This document shows positions 25,101-38,160 of a stretch of DNA of 64,000 nucleotides, piece by piece (the first letter of the stretch is position 1; every line of letters begins with the position of its first letter). The notes under the pieces are model-generated. The model was not told where the DNA came from and did not search any database. It was given only the letters and a program-made list of their open reading frames with translations. The DNA lies in the NCBI GenBank assembly GCA_018524725.1, contig JAEUWP010000334.1, positions 62,001 to 126,000 of the forward strand, read 5' to 3'. The position numbers were made by a program, and so were the translations under genes. The DNA is from Podaxis mareebaensis (lineage: Eukaryota > Basidiomycota > Agaricomycetes > Agaricales > Agaricaceae).

Positions 25101-25973
25101 ATTTGCGAGTTCGTCAGGTACGGAGGTGATGAGGACTGTACGAGCCTGAGCGAGCCTTGAATGGGAGTGACTAATGAGGAATTGGTGACGCATGTGGACA
25201 AAGTAGTTCATTTCACGGCGGATCATCCATATGACGAAGACTGGGAGAAGTGAGGGGTAAGCCCACAATTGGGTGGAGTTGAAGGACGAACACGTCAGAA
25301 TGTATGCAACAGTGATATGTGCAGCAAAACGATCCTGGTCTCGAGGCTCAACAATACTAGAAACCGTTCATGAATATATGCACTGAAATATGCGATAAGG
25401 AGCGCTTACTTGGTCCATGAAATCCGTTCCAATCCTTCCTTTGCCGATGTAATCCCAACAGCATCCGCGGGTATAATGACGACAAATGTCAGAAAAGTGA
25501 AAACCAAGAAAACCCATATTAATAGTTTGATGTATCTCAGAAACATATAGCTAGATCATCGCCTGTCAAAACTTGCTTGGAAGACGCTAGAAGTCTGAAC
25601 GCACGCATCGAGACCATTTTTATGTATCTGGGAGAGCATGTTCGTTACTGTTGACACGTTGGGCAGACAATAAGAGAAACGTACGATGTCTTCTGCAGGA
25701 TATCTCAGTAACGCTGGCAGCCATTTGCCCGGGCCTGAGGGAAGTTCGGGCGCTCGCTTTCTACGGAAATAGTAGTCGATGTCTGACGCAAAAGCTCAAC
25801 ACTCACTCTGGAGGTGGTAGCACCGTCCTTGGACTATAAATCCTCCACAACTTCTGCTTGAGAATAAGGAATGCCGCAACCTCCGCGCCAAGGAGAACCC
25901 CATTGACTACCAGAGCCGTGAGGAAATTGCTAGTTGTGCTGCTGCTTAGGGCCTTCTCTCGATCGACAGACAT
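22103..25973 (-). CDS. CSC1/OSCA/TMEM63-family ion channel (RSN1/Phm7 type)
   Basis: This is a polytopic plasma or organelle membrane channel of the calcium-permeable stress-gated family. The N-terminus (MSVDREKALSSSTTSNFLTALV) leads into a first membrane helix. A large cytosolic domain of the PHM7_cyt type lies about 24710-25200: ARTVLITSVPDELANEHDLR, FVPGGVDRVWLYRETRSLNE and a Lys-rich helix. The segment IVWHNLDDGALEMRSRYITS precedes the 7-TM core (DUF221/RSN1_7TM), seen as hydrophobic exons between 22850 and 24480. The last exon matches the PHM7_ext tail, with FDHPSTYVDQPWVWIPKDKL, preceded by a Lys/Ser-rich acidic linker. Many short introns interrupt the gene. The start at 25973 is the first ATG that gives the N-terminal helix. 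The stop is at 22103-22105. Confidence 0.88.
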
Positions 25974-26839
25974 GTTCCAGGAGAGGGACTGGTGAAGGGT
26001 TGGGTGGCGAACCGCTCACGGAGCAGGTGGAGACGGAAATGGTGATTGATTGTGGGCAAATGAATTCCGTGGTGCATGCATGGTTGTTAGCCGGGAGCTT
26101 CATCAGGCACGTCGTGATAGTCCTCAGGTGACAGTAAATTAATTCAATTTTCATCGCGTTATCATCGAAGCGACCCTTCTTTGTTGACGTTGGATAATAT
26201 ACTGGAGGAAGTCCTATAAAAAGTAGTAGGGGAATGGCGAGTGCCAAAATTGAACAATTGTCCCAATCGCCTTTGGCAATCTGTTGTTTCCCCGCAAACC
26301 TGCCACCGCCTCGGAGGATCGGAAAAAGTAAGAAAGTCATCATATTAGCGGACCCAATAATCAATATTAATCAATTACTGGACTTTTTTTTCGGGTTTGT
26401 TTTCCTCCGCACGAAAACAAAGGGCACCTTGGCGACCAAACAAAGAAAGGCATTGAAGCTGTGCACATCTTGTCACGAACCACACAATAGCGACTGAACA
26501 AATTTAGTTGTCATTGTACATATGTGAGCTGCCTCTTTCCATGTTCGTTTTGGAAGGACAGTCACCAGTATCCGCTATCGATGCTCGGACGAGTGGGGTG
26601 TACAAATGAGGTACACAGAGAGGTCCATTCCAAGGCCCTAGGAGCAGCGCTGAATATTGAATATTGAATGATGTCCGTCGTGTTAAGCGCCCGAAGGGGT
26701 GACGTCACTGATGTACCCATTTGAAGCAGTCCGCAGCTGTGTTATTATTCAAGGCCAATGTACTGCGCATCACACTAATCGTCCATCTTGTCTTCTTCCA
26801 ATCCTCCTAGTCCATAGCTAGACATTTCTCCCAAGTGCA
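25974..26839. other. intergenic region, shared upstream DNA
   Basis: The region lies between the divergent CSC1-type and F-box/RCC1 genes. I see no convincing ORF. It has A/T-rich patches (about 26340-26420), a direct repeat of ATTGAAT near 26652-26669, and a palindromic TGACGTCA at 26700-26707 described separately. Confidence 0.5.
26700..26707. promoter_or_regulatory. CRE/ATF-type palindrome TGACGTCA
   Basis: This perfect 8-bp palindrome, the consensus of CREB/ATF-class bZIP factors, lies 133 bp before the start of the F-box/RCC1 gene. In fungi such sites are used by Atf1/Sko1-like stress regulators. Use here is inferred. Confidence 0.4.
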
Positions 26840-29117
26840 ATGTCGTCCGCCAGAGTGACCTTTATCGATTTACCACCCGAGCTTCTTCTCGATAATTTGT
26901 TCCCAATTCTCCCAACCGACGACCTTCTGAGACTGACCATGACCTCCAAGGTGAATAGAACCACGCCATTCCTCTTCCTCACCTGACTGCTCCTCGTATC
27001 TACACTTCAGTATTTTGCCTCCTTGTGCTCAGATGAAACGCTTTGGAGACGCAAACTCCGGGCCGAGTTTAACTTCGATGGGGCTGGAACAGCCAGGCAG
27101 ACAGGCTGGAAGTTTATTTATCGTGGACTCTCCAGGCCGAAAGGTAAATGCGTTTATGGAACGTGCTTGAAATATTGATACCGATAATTCATTAACAGTG
27201 TTCGTCTGGGGGTACGCTTTATCGCAAGCGATTCGTAGTTTCAAACCTAATTTACGGATGCATGCAGAGAACGCGCCAACGAACGGCTTGGATTGAGGCG
27301 CTTCCCCAAGCACACTTCCAATGGCGTGCCTTTTCCCTTTCAGCTTTCGATACCTGGGGCAAGCATCATCAAACTAATAGCAGGTGGCATGTAAATCAAT
27401 CACTATCCTCAGAAATTCCTCCCTTATCACCCTCTAGGTCTTTCCACGCGCTTGACACACAAGGAAATGTTCATGTCTGGGGTGAGTCAGCTGTTTCATC
27501 CCCACAGCTGTGGCTGCTCATTCAAAACGTAACAGGGACGCTCGACGGCTCGACATATGCCCTACTCAGAGACGGTTATTCACGGAAAGGCAAACCTGCG
27601 GAAACGCCTCTGAAATTGCAACTGCCAAACCCAGTCAGAGGCATCAGGTTAATTTTTAGTTTTTCATTAGTCCAAAAGCTGTAATTCACTGATGACGTTT
27701 TAGTTGTGGGCGTCTGCACTCCAGTGCTCTGGATAACAAGAACAAGATCTGGACATTTGTGAACTGGGGAAGACCTTTCGAACTATCGTCTCCAATGTTT
27801 GCGAACCCCGACTACGAGCCAGTACAAGTCGAGTGTGGATGGTCGTTCTCGTCTGTTCTTATGAAGAACGGAGATGTGCTAGTGTGGTGGCCCGCATCCG
27901 GAACCCTCGCCGAGGCTGTCCGCGCAGAGGACGAGAGCCTAGACACCCAAGGTATCGGTAAAGCTGAGGCGGTCGACGATGTTATACCATGTCATACCTG
28001 GAAGGCGTCTGCCGATCCTGTCCTCTTGCCTTCATTGCCGCCTCTGCCTGACATTTCGAATGTTGGAGGTGACTTCAAGGAACACCCCCCGCGGCTCATT
28101 GAGATCGGTGGAATGGTCAATCACATCGTAGGGTTGACGAATTATGGACATGTCCTCAAGTTGAGCGGAGTTGACCAAGAGCAAGGCGATAGGTCGGGCG
28201 GATGGCAATATGTGGGTCCTCTACACCGAGTCTGCCGAAATGGTTCTGACGTCGAGGGTTATAGCTCCCCGAATTCAGTGAGGTATCTCGTGTTCGTCAA
28301 ATCCCGGAATTCTCTGGCCCTGAGGGGGTTAACCAGGCAACACCACCAGAGTCAATGAAAATCACCCATGTAAGTATCATCGAACCTACCACCTCTCAGC
28401 GTCATCTCATAAAAGCTACAGATTTCTGCCCACTTCAGACACTTTTTCGCATTTTCGACCGGGTCAAGCTCCATTGTTCTCCAAGGCGACGATGACACAA
28501 CGCCAGTGTCCAAACCCCAAGTCATTCCCGAACTCCAAAACAAGAATATCATCTCCGTAGTATTAGGGGACTATCACAATGCCGCTCTCGCAGCTAACGG
28601 GAAGCTCTACACCTGGGGAGCATTTTCTCATGGAGCACTTGGGCTGGGCGACCCGCTGAGTCTGCCGCTCGGTGTTCCTGGTGGATTCAAAGAACGGAAC
28701 CAGCTGCTGAGGGCACAGGAGAGGGGGTATGGTACTCCGCCCGATGTAACGGTCCCAACGGAGGTGAGGTTTGATCATGGGCGTAAGACACCAAAGGATA
28801 GGTTTTGTTTTTCGGTTACTGCTGCCGGGTGGCATACGGGCGCTTTGGTGATTGATCTCGAGGTTTGTGGTTCTGTTTTCATTTTCAAGTGTATGTGCAT
28901 TGAAGTCGGCTGTTTGCAGCCTGATAAGAACGAAGAGGAGGACGAGATTGAATTAGAGCCTGAGCTTGAACCAAGGCCGCGACTTGATCGCGAACATTGG
29001 CAGGGTCCGCCTATTCTCCCTCTTCGGGGCATGCCGCCAATTTATCGCATTGGCTTCACTGGACGGGGGATGGGGCGAGGGTACCCTGGACACCGTGGAG
29101 GATCTCCAAGTGCGTAG
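26840..29117 (+). CDS. F-box protein with RCC1-like repeats (Saf1-like)
   Basis: The protein begins with an F-box: FIDLPPELLLDNLFPILPTD, then LLRLTMTSK spliced to YFASLCSDETLWRRKL. F-boxes bind Skp1 and make the protein a substrate receptor of an SCF ubiquitin ligase. The rest reads as RCC1/BLIP-II beta-propeller blades, with repeated glycine-rich strands ending in WG or similar (VHVWG, IWTFVNWGRPFEL, DVLVWWP, GDYHNAALAANGKLYTWGAF, SHGALGLGDP). Yeast Saf1 has the same F-box plus RCC1 build and targets adenine deaminase; conservation of that target is unknown. Small exons occur near 27040-27210 and 28180-28370. The C-terminal exon is acidic, then Gly/Arg-rich. The start ATG is at 26840 and the stop at 29115-29117. 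Confidence 0.84.
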
Positions 29118-29280
29118 AGAAAGCTGGGAGGGGATAAAGCCTTATTTACTAGGATTTTGACAACCTGAGCAATATGAACTGTAAGATTAGATCCTGAGTG
29201 TGGAGAGTAGTGTACGATCAGCACAGGAGCCTCCCGTAAACAAGCCTACTTTAGGTATATGTACATCGTGTTCTTATGTC

Positions 29281-32200
29281 TCACGAAGCTTTGGCAGCAT
29301 TCTTCTTTTGCTCTTTTAGCATTGCGATCCGCTAGTGGATTCCAGTCAGCACCAGACTCAGAAAAGTGTGAGGCGAGAAGTGCTTGCCTGCTTCCGTTCC
29401 TCCTTGCGCCTAGCCATCTCCGCCGCTTTCTCCTCTCTCGTCATCGGGACAGCCGCAGGCGCTTGCGTCGTACTAGATGTACCGGGCTTCCCGGACTCAG
29501 TCTTCCCCCAATCACCGGCATCATTCCAGTCCGCCGTCGCCACGGGTGGTGGCGGTGATTGCACGGGCGTTGAACGGCGACTCGAGGGTGCGGGTGATGC
29601 AGCTCTCTGCACTGGTCTCGATTTCGTCGCAGCAGGTGGCGATAGTGTGTTACTCGTAGAGGAAGCCTTTCGGGTACCATTGCTCGACCCGTTCAATATG
29701 TTGTTGCTTGTGGTAAGTCTTGTTGGTTGAGGTTGGATTATTGGAGATACTGGGCTTGGTGCGGTTTCGAATGCACCTAAAACCTTGTGTATAAGTGTCA
29801 TAGTAAAAGGAAGCTTGGAGTTGAACAACTCACTCCAATCGTCCTCGTCAGCGTTAACGTCCATAAGATCATCATTCCCCCACGGATTCTCACCACCAGG
29901 GGCAGAAAGTTCGTCCTCCAGTTCTTTAGCAAAATCTGCAATCGCACTCGTGTTCGATTTGGTTTTCGCCGTGCCTCCCAGTTGTAGGCCTTTGCCTTTG
30001 ATTGAAGAGGAGGAAGAAGAGAAGTTGAGAGTCTGTGGTTGAGGACTTGTTGGCGTCGAAAATGGTTTGTTTGGCAGCTCGCCGATATGTGAAGCTCGTG
30101 AGGATTGAGAGAGACCGCCTGGCATGGATGATAATTGATCCATTCCGGCGTTTGCAGCAGCGGTCATGGAGGTTTGGAGGTCGGATGCCACGAGCTAATT
30201 TGAAAGTGGGTAACATGGAGAGATGGATTTTGAGGGGGCTTACACGTTTGCCGATGGAGGATATGGCCCATCCCGCGAGTGCACCTGCGGCTCCTGTTGC
30301 TGTATTGACGAGTCCGCCTGGGACAGGTAGCACGCCGCCTAGCTGTTCATTGACGGCTGCTGTTACTGGATCTGTTTCAACCGTTTCTGGCTATCATGCG
30401 ATCAGAGGAATGCCACTAATGCGGTTGAAGGGGGAAGTTGAAGTCCGTACCATCGTCTTCGCATGTTCCTCTAGTTTCTTCACAAACAATTCCACGGTCT
30501 TGAAAGCTTGATCCCGAACGAGTCTGACCAACAGTTACCAATTATTATTACGAAACGCAACTGCAACAAACTAGAAACCCACTTCTCTTTATCGATCATA
30601 GTAAACGTAACATTCGGAAGCACCTTGGTTGCAATATCCTCAATCTCAAAACAGTCAATCGTAGCCATAAAGGCCATAAGCCCGGCCACGCGCGTATGAA
30701 CGAACGAATCCTTCAATGCGCGTACGAATGCGGGCACGAGGACCTTGCGTTTGGTGTTGTAGCCTAGGGTAGGCCCGAGTCGGCCGATAAGAATGCAGGT
30801 GTTCGTGCGGATCGATGGTTCCGGGTCCATTTGCATTTTCGCAAGGAGACGGAGGAGGTCATTGTTCAGGAGACGGTCACTGAGCTGCGGGGAAACGAAG
30901 TGTTAGAGAGTAGGTCCGGGGGGGAAAGAGGAGAGCATGATATGTACCTTGGGAGCGAAAAGGGCAATAGATTTGGTTGTTGCTTCTCGGATGACGGCGA
31001 CAGTGTCGGAAAATCCGGTTTGCTACTCTTTCGTTAGCTGGTCGTGGGTTAAGTGCATTGGCGACTTACGAGATGAGGAAAGATCTTATCCGAAACTGTC
31101 TTCTTGTCTAACTTATCAATGTATTCAGGAAGGTGCTCGAGGAGTGCCATCCGTGTTCCTCGATCTGGGCTCGCGTATAGTTTGACCAGAGGGGCGATTA
31201 TGACATTAGGGTAGTCCTCTGGGGGCATGTTCTTGCCGAACTGGATGACAAGAGGGAGGATTGTAGCTGCACTTGCGCCTCCGAATTCCAGAGCTGAAAC
31301 GAGCGATGGTAGGACTTTGTGTGTGGCAAACTCGGTGGGGAAGGAGGACGCTGATTCCTTTAGTGTTCTGAGGTATGGTTTAGTTTGGCGGGAATGGCGA
31401 AGCGTTGAAAAACCACTTGCCTGAGTAATGCGTTCTTCTCTGCCTCACTCTCGATTGAAAAGTTCTCCAGGCCCAAGCAAACTTTAACCAATCTATTGGT
31501 GGCAAAGAAACCTGTCTCTGCCATACCCAGCTCGAGGAATCCTTTACAACTGAGTCGATTCTTTGGGTTTGGATTAAGCAGTCTCTTGTATGCATTGAAG
31601 ACAGATGTGGGTATAGCACCACGTGAAGCTGCAGTGGGCGGAGGGTGAGGTGGTTGAGAGGTTTCCGGGGGTGGTTGATTAGGATTGAAGACGGAATATA
31701 ATAGTAGGCCAAGAGCATAGGAATCTGGTGCTGCGACATCATATCTGAACGGGCTCGCGTGAGCACTTTGTCATGGATAGAGTAAATCTCACTGTTTGAG
31801 TTCTGACCAGCCGTTCTTCTTCACCTCAGGGGAAGACCAGGTGTATGATGACGGGAACGCGCTGCCAAGGTTCTGCTAGATTGAGTATGGGGTGAAAAAT
31901 CGTGATCTTGGGACACACATATAGAACAGCCGCATCGTCTTTGGGGTTGCTAAGGAGTTCAAAGCCCCCAAGCTTCCATTCACCAGATGGAGAAATGAAG
32001 ATCGAATGTGTACAGATCCTTCCATGAGTGGATGCACAAGGGTCGTTAAGGAAAGCCAAGGCGACCTATGGGGCGTATGAGATAAAAGGCTACGTGTTTA
32101 GAAACGACGAACCGAGATTCGGTGAAGACCCCACAGAAGCCAGTCTTCCCTCTCCTCAGCCTTGCGGAACGCCCATGCTGGAAGGGTGTTGGGGAGAGGT

Positions 32201-32560
32201 TGAACCCGCTCGGTCATGATATATATCGACGTGTCCGATTCCACGGCGTCCATGAATTTGAGAACATCTGGGTGTCGTGTTGTGCGTAGCTTCCTGAGAG
32301 AATTTTGGGCAAAGGCCTTGAAGTTGCGGCGTGAAGGGTCGCTGAAGTCATACTCGAAGACAGAGACAGGGGAGCCGTCTTCCTGAAATATGCTGTGAGA
32401 TTGACACGACAGCAAAATTGGTATTGACGCCTACACGTTTTGTAGCGTCGTAGAGGTTGTAGAGGCCCTCGAACGAAGCGACCTTTTGTCCGAGTGAGAA
32501 AGGAAGAGTGAGGCCGGATTTCTGGACAAGGGCAGAGCCGAGATTTCTGAGGTAGTCCAT
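29281..32560 (-). CDS. SCYL1/Cex1-type pseudokinase with HEAT repeats
   Basis: The N-terminal part is a kinase-like fold with the catalytic motifs gone: no clear VAIK lysine (GSPVSVFEYDFSDPSRR), no HRD (THGRICTHSIFISPSGEWKL), and GGFE in place of DFG. HEAT-type helices follow (FATHKVLPSLVSALEFGG, YPNVIIAPLVKLYASPDRG, RTNTCILIGRLGPTLG, VHTRVAGLMAFMATID). The C-terminus is disordered with DWNDAGDWGK-like patches and ends in a Lys/Arg-rich coiled coil (REEKAAEMARRKEERK). This is the Scy1-like/Cex1 arrangement, linked to COPI-dependent Golgi-ER traffic and tRNA export. The start is the ATG at 32560 (MDYLRNLGSALVQKSG). About 3.3 kb with several introns; it looks intact. It is head to head with MED14, 138 bp apart. 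Confidence 0.87.
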
Positions 32561-32698
32561 GGGTGTGTGTGAGAGATATATTAGCGGGTGTGCCAAGAAT
32601 TCTTATTTGTTCTTTGATCAGCTCCTCGTGCTACCTTCATTCCCCCTCCATCTTCATGCTCTCCCTCTGACCCTTCCTCTTCTCCGTCATCTACCACA

Positions 32699-35600
32699 AT
32701 GACCGAGAATCCACACCCCATCGCTATGGTCGACGCCCTTCAACCTCTGGAATCCTCAACTCACACAAATGGCGTCACTCACCCACCAACCGATGATGTA
32801 TCCCTCGATATCCTCGAGCGCGAACTTCCCGTCGTCTACAATGACCAGATACCCCTCGGCGACCTTCTACAGCGCGTCATGCAAAACATATATGCCGAAC
32901 TAACCGAAATGGCGGAAACGTAGGGCCACTTCACCTGGAGCTGGTTCAATGCTTATTCGGTATGCAACAGGCTTCCCGGAATGTCGGACGTGGCGAGGAA
33001 GCGGACGCTGGCGGACTGGGTAGTAAAGACAAAGAAGCAGGTGGTGAAGCTGTATGCTGTGGCGAAGTGGTCAAGAGATGCGGACGTTGTTCAGAAATGC
33101 ATGGTAATGTCCAGCATGAACTCCTACCCCGACTTGTCGTTTATGCTACACAGAATATTACTGCATTCCTCATGGGCCAAAACCAGCAATTTGAGGATGT
33201 AATACAGGCCCTCAAGGTGGCCAAGGACGCACTGGACCCCGCTAGGCAAGTTCTTGTCCTCGAGCCTCATGACAGGAATATGAACCGTCCACAGATTGCG
33301 TAACCACGATCTCCTCACTTCTCTCGACGTTCTTACCACTGGGTCCTACCTACGCCTACCGACATGCATCAAGGTATATATTGAACCACAAGACGAGCAC
33401 GAACTGGACGCTAAATTTGTCCCATAGAAATACATCATACCTCCAACTCCACTAACCGATGCAGAGGTCCGCAAGACACTGTCTGATATTGAAGGGGCCA
33501 TTCGCTACAGACTGCGAATGTCGGAAATAATCCCGGTGGAGATGGCACGGTACCGTATAGGTAGGATAGACTCCTGGTGTTGCGCGCAACATCGACTGAT
33601 TTGCTCCAAGCTGATGGCAGAGTTTATTTCACGGTTCCGAACCTATTCGAGACATCTCTCTGCCTTCGTGGCGCGGCCCCTGATGATGGCTGGTTCTTTG
33701 TCAATGTCGAATTCTTGATTGAGGTTGGCGGAGATTTGGCTACTCTCCAAGGTATGTTTATGTGCCTCTACCGTTAACAGATTCTTATTGTCTACAGAAT
33801 TCCCTCGAATGCCCACTGGCATCCTCAAACGTCACATCACAGATGAAGCAAACTCGATACTGGCGTACTACTTGCAACTACCTGAACTGGAACAAGCACC
33901 ACCTGGTTTCGAGGTGCCTCCAAGACCTAAGCTGCCTCCCGGCTATGTCGACGCGCCATTGGTTCGCGTTTTCAACTTCCTCCGTAGGTGATCGTTACCA
34001 TCCCCCTGCGTTGAAACTTCTAACATGAGGATTTCAATTCAGAGATGATGTCATTATCCTACCAGCTGGAGATCCTGTGGTACCAGGTAGGTACAAGTTC
34101 ACTTTGTTTCTGAGATAACCTACGATACTTCTTTTTCAGGCACAGAGGATGCGTGCGCTTGGGTGGGCTAACTATATGACGATACAGATGACACGGGATA
34201 GGAAATCTATGACGGTCTCATACTGGATGTGAGTGTAGACCGTTCCACGAGCGTACAGCTCACCAACAAAGATCCGCAGACGGCCGCCTCCACCACCTGC
34301 TCCAGGCCAACAGCATCGCAAGTTCAAGCTACCACTATTGGGCGGAAAAGTCACCGTGTCAATAGTGGAGACTCGCGGGCCTCCTCAAGCTGGCCCAGGT
34401 CCTGAACGGTCACCAAAGTCGAGGATGCTTGCCAAACTTCAACGAAAAGCCAAACTTGGCAATGCTAAACCTTCGGATGAGGTCGAGGGCCTACGGTTCG
34501 AGGTAAAGTGGGAGCCAGAGAAGGGCGCACTTGGTGTGATGCTTCCATCTGAGGAACTTATGCTTCCTGAGGATTACCTGCGAGTTGTGAGTCTATGACC
34601 TCCCTGGCTGTTCAATCATGTAACTTCTATTATGCAGAAACCCGAATGCCTGGACTTTGAAGCAATGCTTAAAGCGATAATCGAGAGGCATACAGCCGCT
34701 ATACTTGCGACCTTCCAATACATGTTACAGACAGGTCCTGCACGGACAGTATTTGGCGCACCTGGTGTAGTCACACGGATTAATGAATGTGGGTTGGTTC
34801 CTCCCATTTTCCCCGCCACATATATTCTGATCCCCTTGAGTAGTTGGCTCACCTGCTCTTCGCATTCACTTGTGCGCAGATGAGGTAGTCATCATCACGA
34901 TTGATCCTAGGACAGGCCGTATAACGCTCAGAGATACCGGAGACCTCGCTGCAGCGGGCAGAGGGCCTCGATTTACTGCTATTTCTGAGAAGATCAATGA
35001 AGACCCTACTGTTCTTTTCAAAGCTTTGGTCCAGCTACGCTTCACGGTTAGTTCTCGTAGTTGCCATACGCAAATAGTGTCCTTACGTTCAGTTAGACTA
35101 TCACGAATCTAGCAGAGCAGAAGGCCAAGTATCTTGGTCTGCAGAGCTACCGAATACGCAATTTCCAACGCGACGGTAAGTCATTCCTGGACCCCAAATC
35201 GTGATCTACGACATCTCATTTGTCCTTCCAGAACTAGCCAAACTCGGACCAGACACACGGGGATACCTCTTCATCCAACTTGCGAACTTCCCAAACCATT
35301 ATCTCGTGATTGTCATCACCGATGAGAGATTCCGGTTCGCTCTTATAACGACCTCGACGAACCGGGATGCCCTGTTTGCGCATATGGTGTTGGATGATAT
35401 TGCGTGGTTGGATTACGATAGGATACATAAGGAGGCTTTAGCCGTGTCGAAGGTTACTGAGGGTCTGAATCCAGATATGAGGGTGGGTATGAAGAAGAGG
35501 AGGGAGGAGGAGAACACTAAAGGGCGGCCCGGGTTTCCAGAGTGAGTTACCTCAACTTTTGTTGATGTCATACCTTGATTGAGATTGCCTACTATTAGCT

Positions 35601-37114
35601 TCGACTTGGAGACACAGATGTTGCGAGAAATGTATAGCTACTGCTGGTTCGTTTCCCATACCATTGTCCCAAATTTCACCTGACGAAGGTCGTTGTGCAG
35701 TGCGCGAGTGGCATACATGAACGTCGAACGTCAGCTCAAGCTCCAACACATCCCCTTCACGCACGTCAACCCAACAAGTGGTATGCCTGTAACCCAAGAC
35801 CTTGCGCATGTCCAATCCTCGCTCGCCCGCTCGGTCCCTGGAATCTGCGTTCAGTCACAGGACATCCTCTCCGGTGTCCCTGCAGCAGAAGCAGCAATGC
35901 CGAACATCCGCGTTGTACCACTCCGATGGTGGTCTGAACAAAACGCGCAGGTAGTGACGTGCGTCAAGTTGAAGTATGTGCAGCAACCAATGGGCAAGAC
36001 AGCTGGTGGTGCGATTATTCGGCCGTCGAAGAGGATTATATATGATACGAAGGAGGCGGTGGTGTCATTTTTGTCTGAGAATGTGGATACGTGTGTGGGC
36101 GAGTTTGTGGAGGAGTGGGCGAGAGTGTCGAAAATGGTGGTTATTGCGAGAGAAGGTGAGCCAGATTTGGTGCTCGTTTTGGAGTTGTTCATATCCAAGT
36201 ATTTTAGTTGCGCAAATGGCAAAGGAGAAAAATTGGCCGGACATCCGATTGTTGTCATTCGATCTACAGACTGTAGAATTTGCATATGCTGAGGTGCATA
36301 GAGTTTCTGGGGCTTACTGATACCATCACTAACTTCTGCTAGAATTACACTGTATCAATAACGTGCGAAGACCAACTCTCACCAACCGGAGGCAACTTTG
36401 CCCTCCGTTTTGCACGACGCAAACTACCTGTAGCACTAACACCCTCATCTCGCGGAGTTCCTATGGACGAAGACATTCGCGAAGAAGATTTGTTCAACCC
36501 ACATGACGATGCGGAACCATTCTTCAGGGACATTCTGCGACAAGGGCACGGTCGTCTTGCACCGTCACTACATCGGCTCGTGACGCTATTGAGGGAGACG
36601 TTGCCTATTGTCGTAGAGTTGGAAGCTATTCGGAGGGATGAGGAGAGGAAGAATCGGGTCGTGGATACGTTCCCGAAGGCGGCTGGATGGTATCGATTGT
36701 TGTATGGTGATCTCAGGTTTGTGTTAATCAACCTTTCTTTTTATGCTTTGAAGGTTTAATCCTTCCGTCTGCAGACACGCGCTGGACTTCCGATTGATGA
36801 CAAACCAGCGAGTGGCTATCCTCGACGGCTCATCTTCCCTCTATCCATCTCCCAATTCGGTCAAACCGCCTTCAGAATCCAACTCAAATTCAATGCCAGG
36901 GTTACAGCCTATACCCCAGTTCCGCGAAATCGTGACCGAGGTGGTGAAAACGGCGCTCGCGGCGGGTGACGTACAGCCAGGCAAGATCGCGAGGGTGGAT
37001 ATGGGCGTGGTATGTGAATGTACCGCTGTGCGGAGGTTGGCAAAGGCGATGCATGCACGTGTAGCTGAAGTTTTGATTGCTGCTGCTAATAGCAAGACAC
37101 CAAGACCGTCATGA
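32699..37114 (+). CDS. MED14: Mediator tail/scaffold subunit MED14
   Basis: This is a long multi-exon gene for the backbone subunit that joins the head, middle and tail of Mediator (yeast Rgr1). The N-terminal Med14 domain is clear: VYNDQIPLGDLLQRVMQNIY, then after an intron VARKRTLADWVVKTKKQVVK, YAVAKWSRDADVVQKCM, DVIQALKVAKDALDPAR and, across the next intron, LRNHDLLTSLDVLTTGSYLR. The central part includes IEGAIRYRLRMSEIIPVEMA and GRVYFTVPNLFETSLCLRGA. Exons continue to the stop at 37112-37114. The middle was traced by open frames joined at short GT-AG introns. I saw no frame break. It is the second Mediator subunit gene in this window. Confidence 0.88.
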
Positions 37115-38160
37115 TTCCTAGTATATATGGCGCACACACTTTCGGAGATTTTGCTTATCTGTGTCTTTTCCATCTGACCTTAGTACATTTGTTTGCTGCT
37201 TTATTCCACACTAATGGTTATCATGTATACTAATACAAATCAGTTTTGCTTTGCGTCAGTTCGCAAGTTGTGTGACCTTGGCTGCTTCTCAACAGACTAC
37301 CGAGGCAGGCTCATCAAGGAGGCAGCAATTATGTGCTGGGCGAAGCTTGTAACGTTGAAACCTGAAGCACTGGAGCGGAAAATCCTCACAACCCATTATT
37401 ATGATAATAACCATAAAGACTTCGAGATGGAAGTCACTAGTGAACATTATTCTGCCGTAGAGGTACGTTATGAAAGCGAATAAATGTATTTCCGGACGTG
37501 CTTGTCGGAAGATGTGGGGGATATGGGACAAGGTGAAACGCGAAGAAAGGTTCTAATCTGTTTTAATGGAAAGAAGTACACGTCGCGCAATTCGGATACA
37601 GATGTCATAAACACGAGCACGACCGTGAGTGATAGGAAGGGCGGGAGAGAACAAGGAGACGGCGGCCCGATGCGGAGATGTACCACGGAGAACCCTAACG
37701 TCTAGAATTGAAGAGAAGCGAAGTTCAAATCTGGGGCCCTACAATACAGCCCAGGACTGGACAGTGCACGCGTATCATAGTGTGCCTGTGGGGTAGAAAA
37801 TAAAGAAACATGTGAGCCCATCCGACTATTATTGTACCCAAAGGGATCAGGATAAAAGATTTCCCGTGTCTTTTTCCAAGCGCTCGAGGACAGACATCAA
37901 CCAAAATCTCTTCAGCCTTTAGAGGTTTAGAAGTGCGAGGTTCGCGCACTGCATTCAGAGAACATGCCACCCTGGAACCAACCCAGGGTTCAGACTTGGA
38001 GCCACTGGCATTAGAACCCAAGTCTGCTGTTGACTTGTCGACAACCTCCACACTTCCGCTTCGATGACTGTTTTCGCCAGCGTTCGGCCAGGGCGGACGA
38101 TCCCAGTTGTAACCAAAAACCACAATAGACATAGGTTGAACAGTCCTTCCCGTCCCGCTT
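37115..38160. other. intergenic, no recognised gene
   Basis: About 1 kb lies between the convergent MED14 and SLX1 genes. Overlapping ORFs at 37193-37483 (+), 37725-38132 (-) and 37955-38230 (-) show no family features, and I do not call them genes. A minus-strand gene in 37725-38150 cannot be excluded. Confidence 0.4.
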
